A stretch of DNA of 10,938 bases from DSQQ01 sp964443075. Its GTDB lineage: Bacteria; Chloroflexota; Anaerolineae; 4572-78; J111. The stretch lies in contig CAYUCB010000254.1 of assembly GCA_964443075.1 (NCBI GenBank), positions 1-10,938 of the forward strand, given 5' to 3'. The notes below the pieces were generated by a model. The model was not told where the DNA came from, made no database searches, and saw only the letters and a list, made by a program, of their open reading frames with translations. Shown one piece after another: positions 1-7,407 of the stretch; within the stretch, counting starts at the first letter, position 1; each line of letters starts with the position of its first letter. A program made the position numbers and the translations under genes.

Positions 1-856
1 CCCCATCCGGGTCAACCACCAGGGTGTAAGTTCCGGCTGATTCCAGCGTCACCGGCCCTTTATCGCCGCTATAGACCTTAAAAACCTCGGTGTGGCCATC
101 CGGGGCAAGTAACTGGTAGTACGCGCCTTCGCTTTCAGACTCCAGGTAAAAATAAATGTTCTGCCCGGCAGTTCCCTCAAAGGTGTACTGGGCCACCTGG
201 CCGGGGATTTTCAATTCGCCGTCGGTAAACTGGCCCAACGTTAGCGACCCACCCTCAACCACCGGCGGGTTCACATCCCAAATGATAAATTCATAGGTAG
301 GCTTACCTACTCCATCCGGGTCAACCACCAAGGTGTACTTTCCGGCAGAAGGCAGCGTTACCGGCCCGTTATCGCCGTTGTAAACCTTAAAAATCTCGGT
401 GCGGCCATCCGGGTCAAGGAGCTGAAAATAGGTCCCTTCGCTGATGGACTGGACGTGGAAGTAGAGGGTTTGCCCGGCGGTGCCTTCAAAGGTGTACTGA
501 GCCACCTGACCGGGGATTTTCAATTCGCTGGTGGTAAACTGGCCTAACGTTAGCGGCCCAGCTTCAACCACCGGCGGGGTCACATCCCAAATAATAAAAT
601 CATAGCTGGGGGTTTTATCGCCATCCGGGGAAACGACCAACGTATAAGTTCCGGCCTCTTTCAACATCACCGGCCCTTTATCGCCGCTATAGACCTTAAA
701 AACCTCGGTGCGGCCATCCGGGGCGAGTAACTGATAGTACGCGCCATCGCTGGCAGACTCCAGGTGAAAGTAAACGGTTTGCCCGGCAACGGCCGGGAAA
801 GTGTAACTGACTGTATCTTCGGGCGTGGCAATTTGGCCGGAGACATACTGCCCCAA
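1..856 (-). repeat. Three 309-bp tandem repeats coding the PPC-like domains
   Basis: The 3' part of the kinase gene consists of 309-bp units in exact frame, each giving 103 residues of the pattern LGQ(F/Y)..., YTFxGxAGQ, YFH/YLES, YYQLLAPDG, FKVYSGDKGPV, YTLVVxPDG, IIWDV. The outer two units are closer to each other in DNA than to the middle one: the stretches starting near 51 and 669 (618 bp apart, two periods) are almost identical, while the unit between differs at many third positions. This suggests recent duplication or gene conversion. The third unit is cut by the window edge, so the total number is unknown. Confidence 0.85.
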
Positions 857-2566
857 CGGAATCTGGCCTTCGCCGGTAATGGGTTGGCTGGGTGATGGAG
901 CCGGGGTATTGGGCAATTCAGACAGAGACTCAGATATGGCAGCGGCCACGGCCGTTTGAATTTCTGCTTCATTTTGGGCGTCGTGATATTCACCGCCCGT
1001 CGCCTGAACCATTTTTTGCAGTTCAATCCGGTCGCCTTCGCTCACGCCCAGGCCGATGAGCTGCAAATCAAACTCAATGCCCAAACGCTTGCTTAGAATT
1101 TCCAGTTGTTTCACCGCGTCAGTCTCGCAGGTATCCAGCCCGGCGGTAATGACAATCAGGGTGTTATGGGTATCGCGGGTCAGGTCAAAATCGCCAATGG
1201 CCTGCACGAGGGCTTCAGTGAGCGGGGCTTCGCCTGATGGCGTTACCCCGGCCAGACTTTTGACTAACCGGGCGCCTTGTTGGGTGGCCGGTTGCACCAG
1301 CAATTTGGTATCTTTACAAGGTTCAGCGCCCGACACGCCGCCGCCAAAAACCCGCAAACCGGCGTTAACATTAGGCGGCAAAATTTCCAACTCTTTGGCC
1401 AGCCCGGCCCGGGCAATCTCCATTTTGGGCCGGTCGTTAAGGGTTTCGTTCATCCCCTGCGAGGCGTCAATGACAAACTGCCAGGTGGCCAACGAGGCGG
1501 GCTGGCGGAACCAAAAATAAGCGCCTGTACCGGCGGCAGCGGCAAACAGGCATAACAGCCCCACCAACAAAACCGCCGTAATCAGCAGCCAGGGGGTTTG
1601 ACGCGGCTGGGCCTTTTGGGCTTTTTTGGTTTTGGGTTTAGCGGAAACCGCGCCGCTGGTGGTAGCTTTAGCCGCCGGGGTGAGGGTCGGCTGCTGGTCG
1701 GGTGGCAATAAATCCGGCGACGGCGCGCCGGGGATGAGATTAAGGCTGCGTTTGAGGCTGTCAACCAAAGCGTCGGCAGTTTGGTAACGCTGGGCCGGCT
1801 CTTTGGCGGTGGCCTTAAGCACTACCCCTTGCAGCACATCGGGAATATCGGGGCTAAAATCGCGGGGCGGCGGCAGCGGGTCGGAGACCACTTTAAGCAT
1901 CACTGCCAGCGGCGTGTCAGCGCTAAAGGGCACCTGGCCGGTTAGCATCTCATAAAGCACAATGCCCAACGAGTAGATGTCGGCGGGCGGGCCAACCTCG
2001 CGCGAGCCTCTGGCCTGTTCGGGCGACATGTAAGCCGGGGTGCCGATACCCATGCCGGTTTGGGTCATGCGCTCTTCCATCAAGATCATTTTGGCGATGC
2101 CAAAATCGGTCAGGATGGCCTGCCCTTCGCTGGTGAGCATGATGTTGGCCGGTTTGATGTCGCGGTGAACCACGCCCCGGCGGTGGGCGGAATCGAGGGC
2201 CGAGCCGACCTGTTCAATGATAGAAACCACCTGGCTGAAAGGCCGGATTTGACCGTGCCGGGCCAGGTGGGTTTTCAAATCCTCTCCTTCGATAAACTCC
2301 ATCACCATGTAATAAAGCTTATCTTCCGCCCCAAAATCGTGCATTTGCACGATGTTGGGATGGCGCAAGGCGGCAACGGCTTGGGCTTCGCGTTGAAAAC
2401 GTTCTTTAAAGCCCTCTTCGGTGACAAATTCGGGCCGGATAACTTTAAGGGCACGGTAAACCGCCAGACCAGGGTGAAAGGCTTTATAAACCTCGGCCAT
2501 GCCGCCGCGCCCCAGCCGCTCGATAATTTGATACTGGCCCAGTTTTTGCCCCACAAGGTCAGCCAT
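1..2566 (-). CDS. Membrane Ser/Thr protein kinase with VWA and PPC-like repeats (C-terminus off window)
   Basis: At least 855 residues, reading off the left edge. A Hanks-type kinase occupies about residues 10-275: Gly-rich loop GRGGMAEV (19-26), catalytic Lys41 in ALKVI, HRDIKPAN (134-141), DFG (154-156), GTPAYMSPEQ (175-184) and a conserved late Arg260. A Pro/Lys-rich linker (about 278-325) precedes one membrane span (about 326-349), then a VWA-like domain (about 362-550) and three 103-residue repeats starting near 571, 674 and 777 that resemble the bacterial pre-peptidase C-terminal (PPC) beta-sandwich. Expected topology is a cytoplasmic kinase with an external sensor. The ATG at 2564-2566 has AGGAGG six bases upstream and directly precedes the kinase fold. 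The VWA domain keeps DxS (367-369) but has Gly for the second MIDAS Ser, and Ala where Thr and the later Asp are usual, so metal binding is doubtful. Substrate and ligand are unknown. The kinase call is firm; the PPC label is by pattern. Confidence 0.93.
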   Translation of the reverse strand, partial: MADLVGQKLGQYQIIERLGRGGMAEVYKAFHPGLAVYRALKVIRPEFVTEEGFKERFQREAQAVAALRHPNIVQMHDFGAEDKLYYMVMEFIEGEDLKTHLARHGQIRPFSQVVSIIEQVGSALDSAHRRGVVHRDIKPANIMLTSEGQAILTDFGIAKMILMEERMTQTGMGIGTPAYMSPEQARGSREVGPPADIYSLGIVLYEMLTGQVPFSADTPLAVMLKVVSDPLPPPRDFSPDIPDVLQGVVLKATAKEPAQRYQTADALVDSLKRSLNLIPGAPSPDLLPPDQQPTLTPAAKATTSGAVSAKPKTKKAQKAQPRQTPWLLITAVLLVGLLCLFAAAAGTGAYFWFRQPASLATWQFVIDASQGMNETLNDRPKMEIARAGLAKELEILPPNVNAGLRVFGGGVSGAEPCKDTKLLVQPATQQGARLVKSLAGVTPSGEAPLTEALVQAIGDFDLTRDTHNTLIVITAGLDTCETDAVKQLEILSKRLGIEFDLQLIGLGVSEGDRIELQKMVQATGGEYHDAQNEAEIQTAVAAAISESLSELPNTPAPSPSQPITGEGQIPLGQYVSGQIATPEDTVSYTFPAVAGQTVYFHLESASDGAYYQLLAPDGRTEVFKVYSGDKGPVMLKEAGTYTLVVSPDGDKTPSYDFIIWDVTPPVVEAGPLTLGQFTTSELKIPGQVAQYTFEGTAGQTLYFHVQSISEGTYFQLLDPDGRTEIFKVYNGDNGPVTLPSAGKYTLVVDPDGVGKPTYEFIIWDVNPPVVEGGSLTLGQFTDGELKIPGQVAQYTFEGTAGQNIYFYLESESEGAYYQLLAPDGHTEVFKVYSGDKGPVTLESAGTYTLVVDPDG

Positions 2567-2663
2567 AGGTTTCCTCCTGCTCAATTGGTAAAGAAAAGGA
2601 CGTTATCGTTATCCACCAAATTGTAGCCGCTTCACTAACAGTCGTCAACAAATACTGAGCCAA

Positions 2664-2778
2664 CTTCGACAAGCTCAGGACAGGTTTCGAGGAGCAAAGC
2701 GACGAGAAATCCCTGATATGGCTGTTTGCAAAGGAACTTCTCAGGGATTTCTCGCTTATTCTTCGCTCGAAATGACAC
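2664..2778. repeat. Dispersed intergenic repeat with 14-bp perfect inverted repeat
   Basis: The 243-bp gap between the metallopeptidase stop and the kinase start holds no gene. It contains CGAGAAATCCCTGA (2703-2716) and its exact reverse complement (2741-2754) around a 24-nt loop, flanked by TTCGACAAGCTCAGGACAG on the left and a CTTCGCTCGAAATGACA-like end on the right. Sequences with these flanks are, from general knowledge, common dispersed intergenic repeats in several bacterial phyla. The stem could also end or protect the upstream transcript on the minus strand, but no clear U-tract follows it, so a terminator is not claimed. Confidence 0.6.
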
Positions 2779-2809
2779 TTAAACGCCCAACTACGTAAGT
2801 CATCATCCC

Positions 2810-3523
2810 TCAACTCACTTCCAGTGCGTTCAACTGCTCCCGCTTCGTCCGCCAATCCGGCATGACTCGATTGAGCAGCTCATAAAAGCGCGGGCTATGG
2901 TTGTGTTCCTTCAGGTGACATAGTTCGTGCATCACCACGTAATCAATATACTCTTTGGGTACTTGGATCAGCCTCAGATTGAGGAGGATTTTGCCTTCGG
3001 CGGTACAGCTTCCCCAGCGGGCGGTCATCTGGCGGATTTCTAATTCGGGGGTATCAAGCTGGAGAAAGCGGACTTTGGCCAGGCAGAGGTCGAGGCGATC
3101 TTTAAATATCTGCTCGGCCTGCCGGCGGTACCAGTCCGTCAGCAGGGTCTTGACCCGCTCGGTATCATTTTTGTCGGGCATGGTGATGAAGAAGTAACCC
3201 CGGCTGAGTTTCACCCCCTCGTTATCGCCCTCGCTGACCTTGAGCCGGTATTGACGGCCCAGATAGCGATGGGTTTCGCCGCTGACGTATTGGCGGGGCG
3301 GTAGTTTGGGCAGGTAACTTTCAAACTGGCGTTGCTGCCGCAAAATCCAGGGGACTCGCTTTTTAACCTTTTGGCGGATAGCTTCCAGGTCGCTCCCTTC
3401 CGGGGCGCGAACCGTTACCTGTAGGTCGGGATGGACCTCAATGGCCAACGTTTTGCGGGCCGCAAAGCTGAGGTGATAGTAAACCGTAGTGCTGCCGTAC
3501 TGCACCGAGTAAGTGGAAGTCAT
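2810..3523 (-). CDS. YgjP/DUF45-type (M48-like) zinc metallopeptidase
   Basis: 237 residues, the usual length for the YgjP/WLM-like DUF45 family. The zinc site is clear: HELCH (199-203) followed by His209 in EHNHSPRF. Upstream is the family signature MTARWGSCTAEGKILLN (about 166-182), and the N-terminus has the beta-rich start typical of the family. There is no signal peptide or membrane segment, so it should be cytoplasmic. The ATG overlaps the TGA of hsdR as ATGA (3520-3523), so the two genes were translationally coupled. From established knowledge, genes of this family often sit directly after hsdR in type I restriction loci; their exact role there is not settled. The IS has removed the upstream promoter, so expression is now uncertain, although the frame is intact. 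Confidence 0.88.
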   Translation of the reverse strand: MTSTYSVQYGSTTVYYHLSFAARKTLAIEVHPDLQVTVRAPEGSDLEAIRQKVKKRVPWILRQQRQFESYLPKLPPRQYVSGETHRYLGRQYRLKVSEGDNEGVKLSRGYFFITMPDKNDTERVKTLLTDWYRRQAEQIFKDRLDLCLAKVRFLQLDTPELEIRQMTARWGSCTAEGKILLNLRLIQVPKEYIDYVVMHELCHLKEHNHSPRFYELLNRVMPDWRTKREQLNALEVS

Positions 3524-4623
3524 AGTTGGTCTCGCTGCCTGGCGACTTCAACGACGCTGTCGAGGATGAGGTCAATATCTCCAAAGGTTAGCGGCATTTG
3601 GTAGAGATTTTTGAGGCTGTACAAATAATCCTCCATCTCCAGCTTCATCTGGTTTTGTACATCCAGGTTGTTCACCCAGTCGCGCACTTTTTTGCGCTCA
3701 ATAATTTCCTCTAACTTAATCGCCATCTCGGCCAACAACTCATCCCGGCTGACCCCATCATTCGGCGGCGTATACTGGCTCAACGGTTCGCGGATAACCC
3801 CAAAATAGGCGGGGGCGTGCTTGTAACGGCGTAACTGGACCAGGGTGGTCTCATCCTGACCGGTGCGCATGTCGGCTACGGTTGTCTGCATCTGCTTGAG
3901 ATACTCCAACTCGCTCAACCGGCCGGCTTTGTAAGCTTCGATGGTTTCATCAATGAGCCGGGAGAATTTTTTGTAAAAGGCCGGGTCTTGCTCCATCTTT
4001 TCGCTGGCGGTTTTTTTGATGCGGTTGGCAATGGTGTCGGCCTGAGCTGCCGCGCCTTCCAGCCGGGCCACCTCAGCGTCAAAGCGCTCCGCATCGAAGA
4101 TGTTGACCAGCTCGGTGATGGGTTTGACCTCCGACGATTTGATGTGGCTATCCATCAGCTTGCGTACTTTTTGCTCGTAATCCTTGTAATCAATCGCCTC
4201 GGCGTAGCGCTGCCGGACCGAGGTGCGCAGGTTGTGGAAAAAGCGCAAGTCGGCTTTGTAGCGGTTAATCTGCGGTTCGGGCGTTTCTTCAAAGAAAGAA
4301 ACGGCGCTCAAAGCTACTTTCAGACTGCTGGCAAAGTTGGTCAGAGCCTCATAAAATTCCTGGCGTTTGTCCTCAGGCTCTAAAAAACGCTCCAAAGTTT
4401 CAATATCCTTTTTGTTGGTCACGGTCTTAAACACGGCCCACAGATCAGAATGGCGTTGGGGCAGTTTTTTGATTTCTTCACTCACATCGGTAAACGCGCC
4501 CAGCACGTCTTCACGGTCGAAGGCTTCCAGGGCATTGTAGGTTTCCATAGCCTGGTTTAGTTCACCCAACACGCCCCGATAGTCCACAATATAGCCAAAC
4601 TCTTTGCCCTCAAAAAGCCGGTT
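3520..4623 (-). pseudogene. hsdR: Type I restriction enzyme R subunit, 3' third only (truncated by IS)
   Basis: 367 codons survive, beginning NRLFEGKEFGYIVDYRGVL, a motif that in intact HsdR follows the last helicase motif (usually ...IARVNR...). The rest is the long helical C-terminal domain of HsdR, rich in charged helices and ending at the TGA 3520-3522. Full HsdR proteins are about 1000 residues: the PD-(D/E)XK nuclease and both SF2 helicase lobes are missing. Homology stops exactly at codon AAC (4621-4623). Upstream the frame reads four foreign codons and then TAA (4636-4638), which lies inside the IS end. The only possible internal start is GTG 4585-4587, without a good ribosome site. 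The hsdR 5' part is not visible on the far side of the IS, so this is truncation plus loss or rearrangement, not a simple split. The type I R identification is strong from the conserved motif and the coupled metallopeptidase. Confidence 0.87.
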
Positions 4624-6302
4624 TGAGCTATGGTTTTAGACTGGACACTTTATATAAAATTGGTGACAATAAATATCCAAAAATTTACGGATACGAGGTC
4701 GTCACCGATGGACAAAATAGCCCAAATAGGCCAGCAAATACAGCAAGAACAAGCTTTAAGCGGCGAAGATATTATTTGGTTAGTCACGATGGTTCAGACC
4801 GTCTTGCGAGCCTTTACCTGGACAGAGGGACAGCCAATCCGCACCCTGTCCGCCACTTTGGGTATTTCACGCACGACCTTTTACGCCACCTTACGCCAGG
4901 TCGTGGCCGCAATGAGGTTGGTTCGGCGAGGTCAGAAGAACCTCACTGAGTTGATTGAGCCACTCCGGAGGCTACAAAAACGTGGAGCCGAGTTGGAACA
5001 AGGGCTGGTCAAGGCCCACGCCAAAATAGAAAATTTGAGCCTGACCTTGGCGGAGGCTGAGGCTCAGGTCAGCCAGTTACAGACCAAAGTGGCTGATTTG
5101 AAAGAGCAGGGGCAGGTCAATGTGGAGCGGCTGATACTGGTTCTGAAACTATCAGGCCATTGTACAGTCCGAGACATTGTAGAAGTGTTACAGGCTGGTT
5201 GGGGAGTACCGGTTTCGGTCGGCTATGTTCAGCACCTCATCGCCCAGGCCGGACAGAAGGCCGAGAGCGTGTTGGCCAGGATCTTGGCTGTGGTCACCCT
5301 ATCCGGGGCTATCTGCATTGATGAGGTCTATCTGAAGGAATTGGGCGAGCGGATGTACGGAATTGTGATCGTTGACCCCTTGACCGGCTTGATTTTGGGT
5401 TTGAAGCGCTGTAGCGACCGCAGCAGTGACACCATTGGCGATTTGTTAGCCACTTTCGGCAGCGGTCGGTACCAGGATTTGATCAAGTTGTGTCTGACCG
5501 ATATGTATCAGGGCTATCTGGAACCGGTCAAAACCCATTTGCCCCAGGCGGTTCATCAATTCTGCTGGTTCCACCTCAATTGCTTTCATCTGGGGGCCAC
5601 TGTGCGCCAAGCCAAACTGGCCTACGAACGGGCGCTCAAGGAGTTGACGGCCTTTGATAAGAAACATGCTGACAGCTTAGCGACCGACCGGCCAGCCCAA
5701 CGGCTGGCTCTGGTTGAAACCTGCACCCAGGCTCAGAAATACTGGAGCGGAGCCGAACGCTTTCAAAGAATGATGCGGCGCTATCTCCGTTTACCTGACC
5801 TGGCTGAAGCCACCGCCGGATTAGAACGCATCATTCGGGTCGGCAACCAGGGCAAAAATCCTTTTGTTAATAAAATGGCGGCCTTTTTGAAAGAGCCTCA
5901 AGCGGGCTTGCTGGCCTTCCGCCTCTGTGTGCAGAGTGACAAACATCTCTTGCAACGACTTTCCCGCTCTCAACAGAAATGGCTACCGTTGACGAAATCC
6001 TGGGCCTTACCCATCACCACCAATGCGGCTGAACACATCTTTCGCTGTTTACGGCGCTACACCAAACCGATGGGACATTTTGGAACTGAGACGGCTACTC
6101 AACGCTTTTTTCATCTGTTTGCCGTTTACCATAACCTCCGTATTTTGCGGGCAGGCAAACGGGCGGGAGATTCTCTCCTGGCTGCCTCATTGCTGGATGT
6201 CGAGCAATTATTCGGTAGCACTGACCCTTACACCATTTTGGGTTTCCCTCCTGCTTCCCGAACTTTTGTCTCGGTTAAAAGTGTCCAGATATCTTAGCGG
6301 CT
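4624..6302 (+). mobile_element. Insertion sequence with DDE transposase
   Basis: One transposase gene lies between inverted copies of CTGGACACTTT (4641-4651 and 6278-6288, 11/11). The outer limits are set on the left by where hsdR homology ends (4623); on the right they are less sure. CGGTT occurs directly outside both proposed ends (4619-4623 and 6303-6307) and would fit a 5-bp target duplication, but the sequence to the right does not continue hsdR, so the match may be chance or the locus was rearranged later. The right inverted repeat overlaps the transposase 3' end. Total size is about 1.68 kb. I cannot assign the IS family. Confidence 0.82.
4708..6297 (+). CDS. IS transposase, DDE/RNase H-like, family not assigned
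   Basis: 529 residues from ATG 4708. The frame is open back to an ATG at 4630, but that would start in the terminal repeat region; GAGG nine bases before 4708 favours the later start. Order of parts: N-terminal helix-turn-helix (about 40-70, ...TLSATLGISRTTFYATL...), a heptad-rich coiled coil (about 85-135), a second small helical DNA-binding region (about 140-185), then the catalytic core. Likely acidic triad: Asp205 (CIDEVYLK), Asp265 (LTDMYQGY), Glu442 (TTNAAEHIFR), with an HQFCWFH motif (283-289) after the second Asp. The NAAE..R...K..GHF ending resembles IS66-type and ISL3-type cores, but I do not recognise the family with certainty. No frameshift or stop, so it may be active. It runs against the hsdR remnant. 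The last residues (KSVQIS) are coded by the right inverted repeat. Confidence 0.88.
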   Translation: MDKIAQIGQQIQQEQALSGEDIIWLVTMVQTVLRAFTWTEGQPIRTLSATLGISRTTFYATLRQVVAAMRLVRRGQKNLTELIEPLRRLQKRGAELEQGLVKAHAKIENLSLTLAEAEAQVSQLQTKVADLKEQGQVNVERLILVLKLSGHCTVRDIVEVLQAGWGVPVSVGYVQHLIAQAGQKAESVLARILAVVTLSGAICIDEVYLKELGERMYGIVIVDPLTGLILGLKRCSDRSSDTIGDLLATFGSGRYQDLIKLCLTDMYQGYLEPVKTHLPQAVHQFCWFHLNCFHLGATVRQAKLAYERALKELTAFDKKHADSLATDRPAQRLALVETCTQAQKYWSGAERFQRMMRRYLRLPDLAEATAGLERIIRVGNQGKNPFVNKMAAFLKEPQAGLLAFRLCVQSDKHLLQRLSRSQQKWLPLTKSWALPITTNAAEHIFRCLRRYTKPMGHFGTETATQRFFHLFAVYHNLRILRAGKRAGDSLLAASLLDVEQLFGSTDPYTILGFPPASRTFVSVKSVQIS

Positions 6303-6434
6303 CGGTTAGCTTGGTTACTATAATTATTGAACACTACCCAAATTAAGGCTTTAAAGAGGCGAATAGCTTAACATAACCCTTAGCTTAACACCTATGGGGC
6401 AACACCCACTACATCTACCGCTTTGTAAACGATC

Positions 6435-6529
6435 CGCTGTCGGTCTATTGTTAAAAGATCTATACGATGCGCTGTCAGCTCTTGGGTTCAAAATCTATAC
6501 GCCACGCTGTCGGTTGGCAATTAGCCATA
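6435..6529. repeat. Imperfect 35-bp tandem repeat, about three copies
   Basis: CGCTGTC recurs at 6435, 6470 and 6505, exactly 35 bp apart. The best-conserved block is ATCTATACGnnnCGCTGTC followed by GG or AG; the remaining 14 or so bases of each unit diverge. The third unit loses similarity after about 20 bp. A weaker match (ending in ACGATC) precedes the first copy. The period is not divisible by three, so it is not a protein repeat. The function is unknown; it looks like a minor microsatellite-type or iteron-like array. Confidence 0.55.
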
Positions 6530-6578
6530 TAACGAAAATAGGATTTATGCGACGCGGCAGGCACAGAGAGATTGAAAG

Positions 6579-6713
6579 GCCACCATGGTGGCTGCCTCAA
6601 CATGCCCACTTACCCGGAAAAGAGCCACCGCATAATCCTTGTTGGACTAAGCCCGGCCCCGGCTATTTGGAATTTAAGGCCGGGTTACGGTTCAACCCCG
6701 GCCAAAACCGGGG
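6579..6713. repeat. Cluster of three GC-rich palindromes
   Basis: Three inverted repeats lie within 135 bp: the perfect 14-bp palindrome GCCACCATGGTGGC (6579-6592); CCCGGCC (6652-6658) with GGCCGGG (6678-6684); and CCCCGG (6696-6701) with CCGGGG (6708-6713) around a 6-nt loop. None is followed by a T-run on either strand, so they are not typical terminators. They could be remnants of a mobile-element end or a structured RNA; there is no evidence for either. Confidence 0.4.
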
Positions 6714-6937
6714 CGGGCAGAGCGATGAAAGGCGGCTCCAGCCTGGGCGCAGCGCTTCAAAATATGAAATTGTCCCCACCGCTGTCTGGCTGTTTCATCT
6801 GTTTAGCGCTTCTTGTCAAATGCCGCCCGCATGTTTACCACCTGTAGTGAAAGTGCGGAATTGACGTTTGCTTGCCATATCTTCTGATCAGAAGCCAGCC
6901 CATAAGAACAAATATCCCCTCGGATTTCGCCGATTTT

Positions 6938-7071
6938 TGTACTGATCAAAGACATGTTGAATTGGCGAAAACTTCCCGGAAGCTCGATTTCAAGTGAGAA
7001 TCATTGGCTAACTGGAGTAAGTTGGCCCCAAAACAGCTTCCGGGAAGTTTAACATGTGGTTGACCACTACA
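6938..7071. repeat. Fold-back element, variant A (134 bp)
   Basis: The ends are inverted: TGTACTGATCAAAGACATGTT (6938-6958) against the reverse of AACATGTGGTTGACCACTACA (7051-7071), with four mismatches. A second inverted pair inside is exact: AACTTCCCGGAAGCT (6970-6984) and its reverse complement (7035-7049). The end sequence is shared with variants B and C, but the middle is unrelated, so the same ends have captured different cores. There is no coding capacity. Confidence 0.6.
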
Positions 7072-7086
7072 GATTTCGCCGATTTT

Positions 7087-7262
7087 TGTAGTAGTCAACG
7101 ACATGTTGAAGTGGGGATATGACAACAAATGTAAGGATTTATCGAATAACATCGGCCAAAATTCGTTTAATCCTATTATTCGTTGTCATATTTGGCCTAC
7201 ATAAGCTGTTATATTCGGTCTACATAAATTTCAACAATTTCAACATGTTGTTGACCCCTACA
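7087..7262. repeat. Fold-back element, variant B (176 bp)
   Basis: Inverted ends about 24 bp long: TGTAGTAGTCAACGACATG... (7087-7110) and ...CATGTTGTTGACCCCTACA (7239-7262). Inside, ATATGACAAC (7117-7126) pairs with GTTGTCATAT (7182-7191), and AGGATTTATCGAA (7134-7146) pairs at 11 of 13 positions with 7162-7174, so the whole element can fold into one long hairpin. It carries a short internal duplication of a TATTTGGCCTACATAA-like stretch near 7190-7228 that copy C lacks. Confidence 0.65.
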
Positions 7263-7407
7263 GATTTCGCCGATTTTGGGTATTTTTAGGACAATGCGAA
7301 TCATGCTATTGCCAAGTCCAAGCCTTTACAAATGTCAATTCCGCATTCTCACTGTGCCTGGTAAAGTATAGGCCGGTCAGTGACAGCACATCTCTTCGCC
7401 GTTCATG

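Larger units (their letters stand above)
6303..6833. other. Gene-free stretch right of the IS
   Basis: A 156-codon open frame crosses this stretch (6394-6864, plus), but it has no ribosome site, an odd composition and runs through tandem repeats whose 35-bp period is not a multiple of three. I therefore see no convincing gene. What is present is the 35-bp repeat (6435-6529) and a cluster of GC-rich hairpins (6579-6713), both listed separately. Reading the minus strand does not recover any more hsdR. Confidence 0.6.
6923..7279. repeat. Three direct repeats of GATTTCGCCGATTTTTG bordering fold-back elements
   Basis: The 17-mer occurs at 6923 and 7072 (identical, continuing TGTA) and at 7263 with the last bases changed to TTTTGG. 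The copies bracket the two fold-back elements so that the order is repeat, element, repeat, element, repeat. This could be a long target-site duplication produced twice, or the repeat could be an outer part of the element itself. A weak match also borders the third copy of the element family, at about 8904-8920 and 9060-9076. Confidence 0.6.
6834..7365. mobile_element. 532-bp composite non-autonomous element with 37-bp imperfect inverted ends
   Basis: The left end (6834-6870) and right end (7329-7365) are inverted repeats: TTTACCA, five unmatched bases, then a 25-bp arm starting AGTGA and containing TGCGGAATTGAC that matches at 22 of 25 positions. No transposase frame lies between, so any movement would need outside help. 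Inside are two fold-back elements (6938-7071 and 7087-7262) and three copies of a 17-bp direct repeat. No clear target duplication is seen outside the ends. The reading that an older non-autonomous element served as landing site for the smaller ones is inference. Confidence 0.55.

Noticed and set aside
2060..2626. 188-codon plus-strand frame opposite the kinase domain
   Set aside because: It is the complement of strongly conserved kinase coding sequence; codon bias and family motifs support only the minus strand.
6289..6400. Continuation of hsdR on the far side of the IS
   Set aside because: The minus strand gives NQANR next to the CGGTT match, but further upstream bears no resemblance to the HsdR helicase region and has stops.
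6435..6529. Possible CRISPR array
   Set aside because: Only three imperfect copies, conserved block about 20 bp with about 14 bp between, and the copies diverge; no cas genes nearby.
6394..6864. 156-codon open frame on the plus strand
   Set aside because: No ribosome site, low-complexity Pro/Arg-rich product with no family resemblance, and it crosses non-coding repeats and palindromes.
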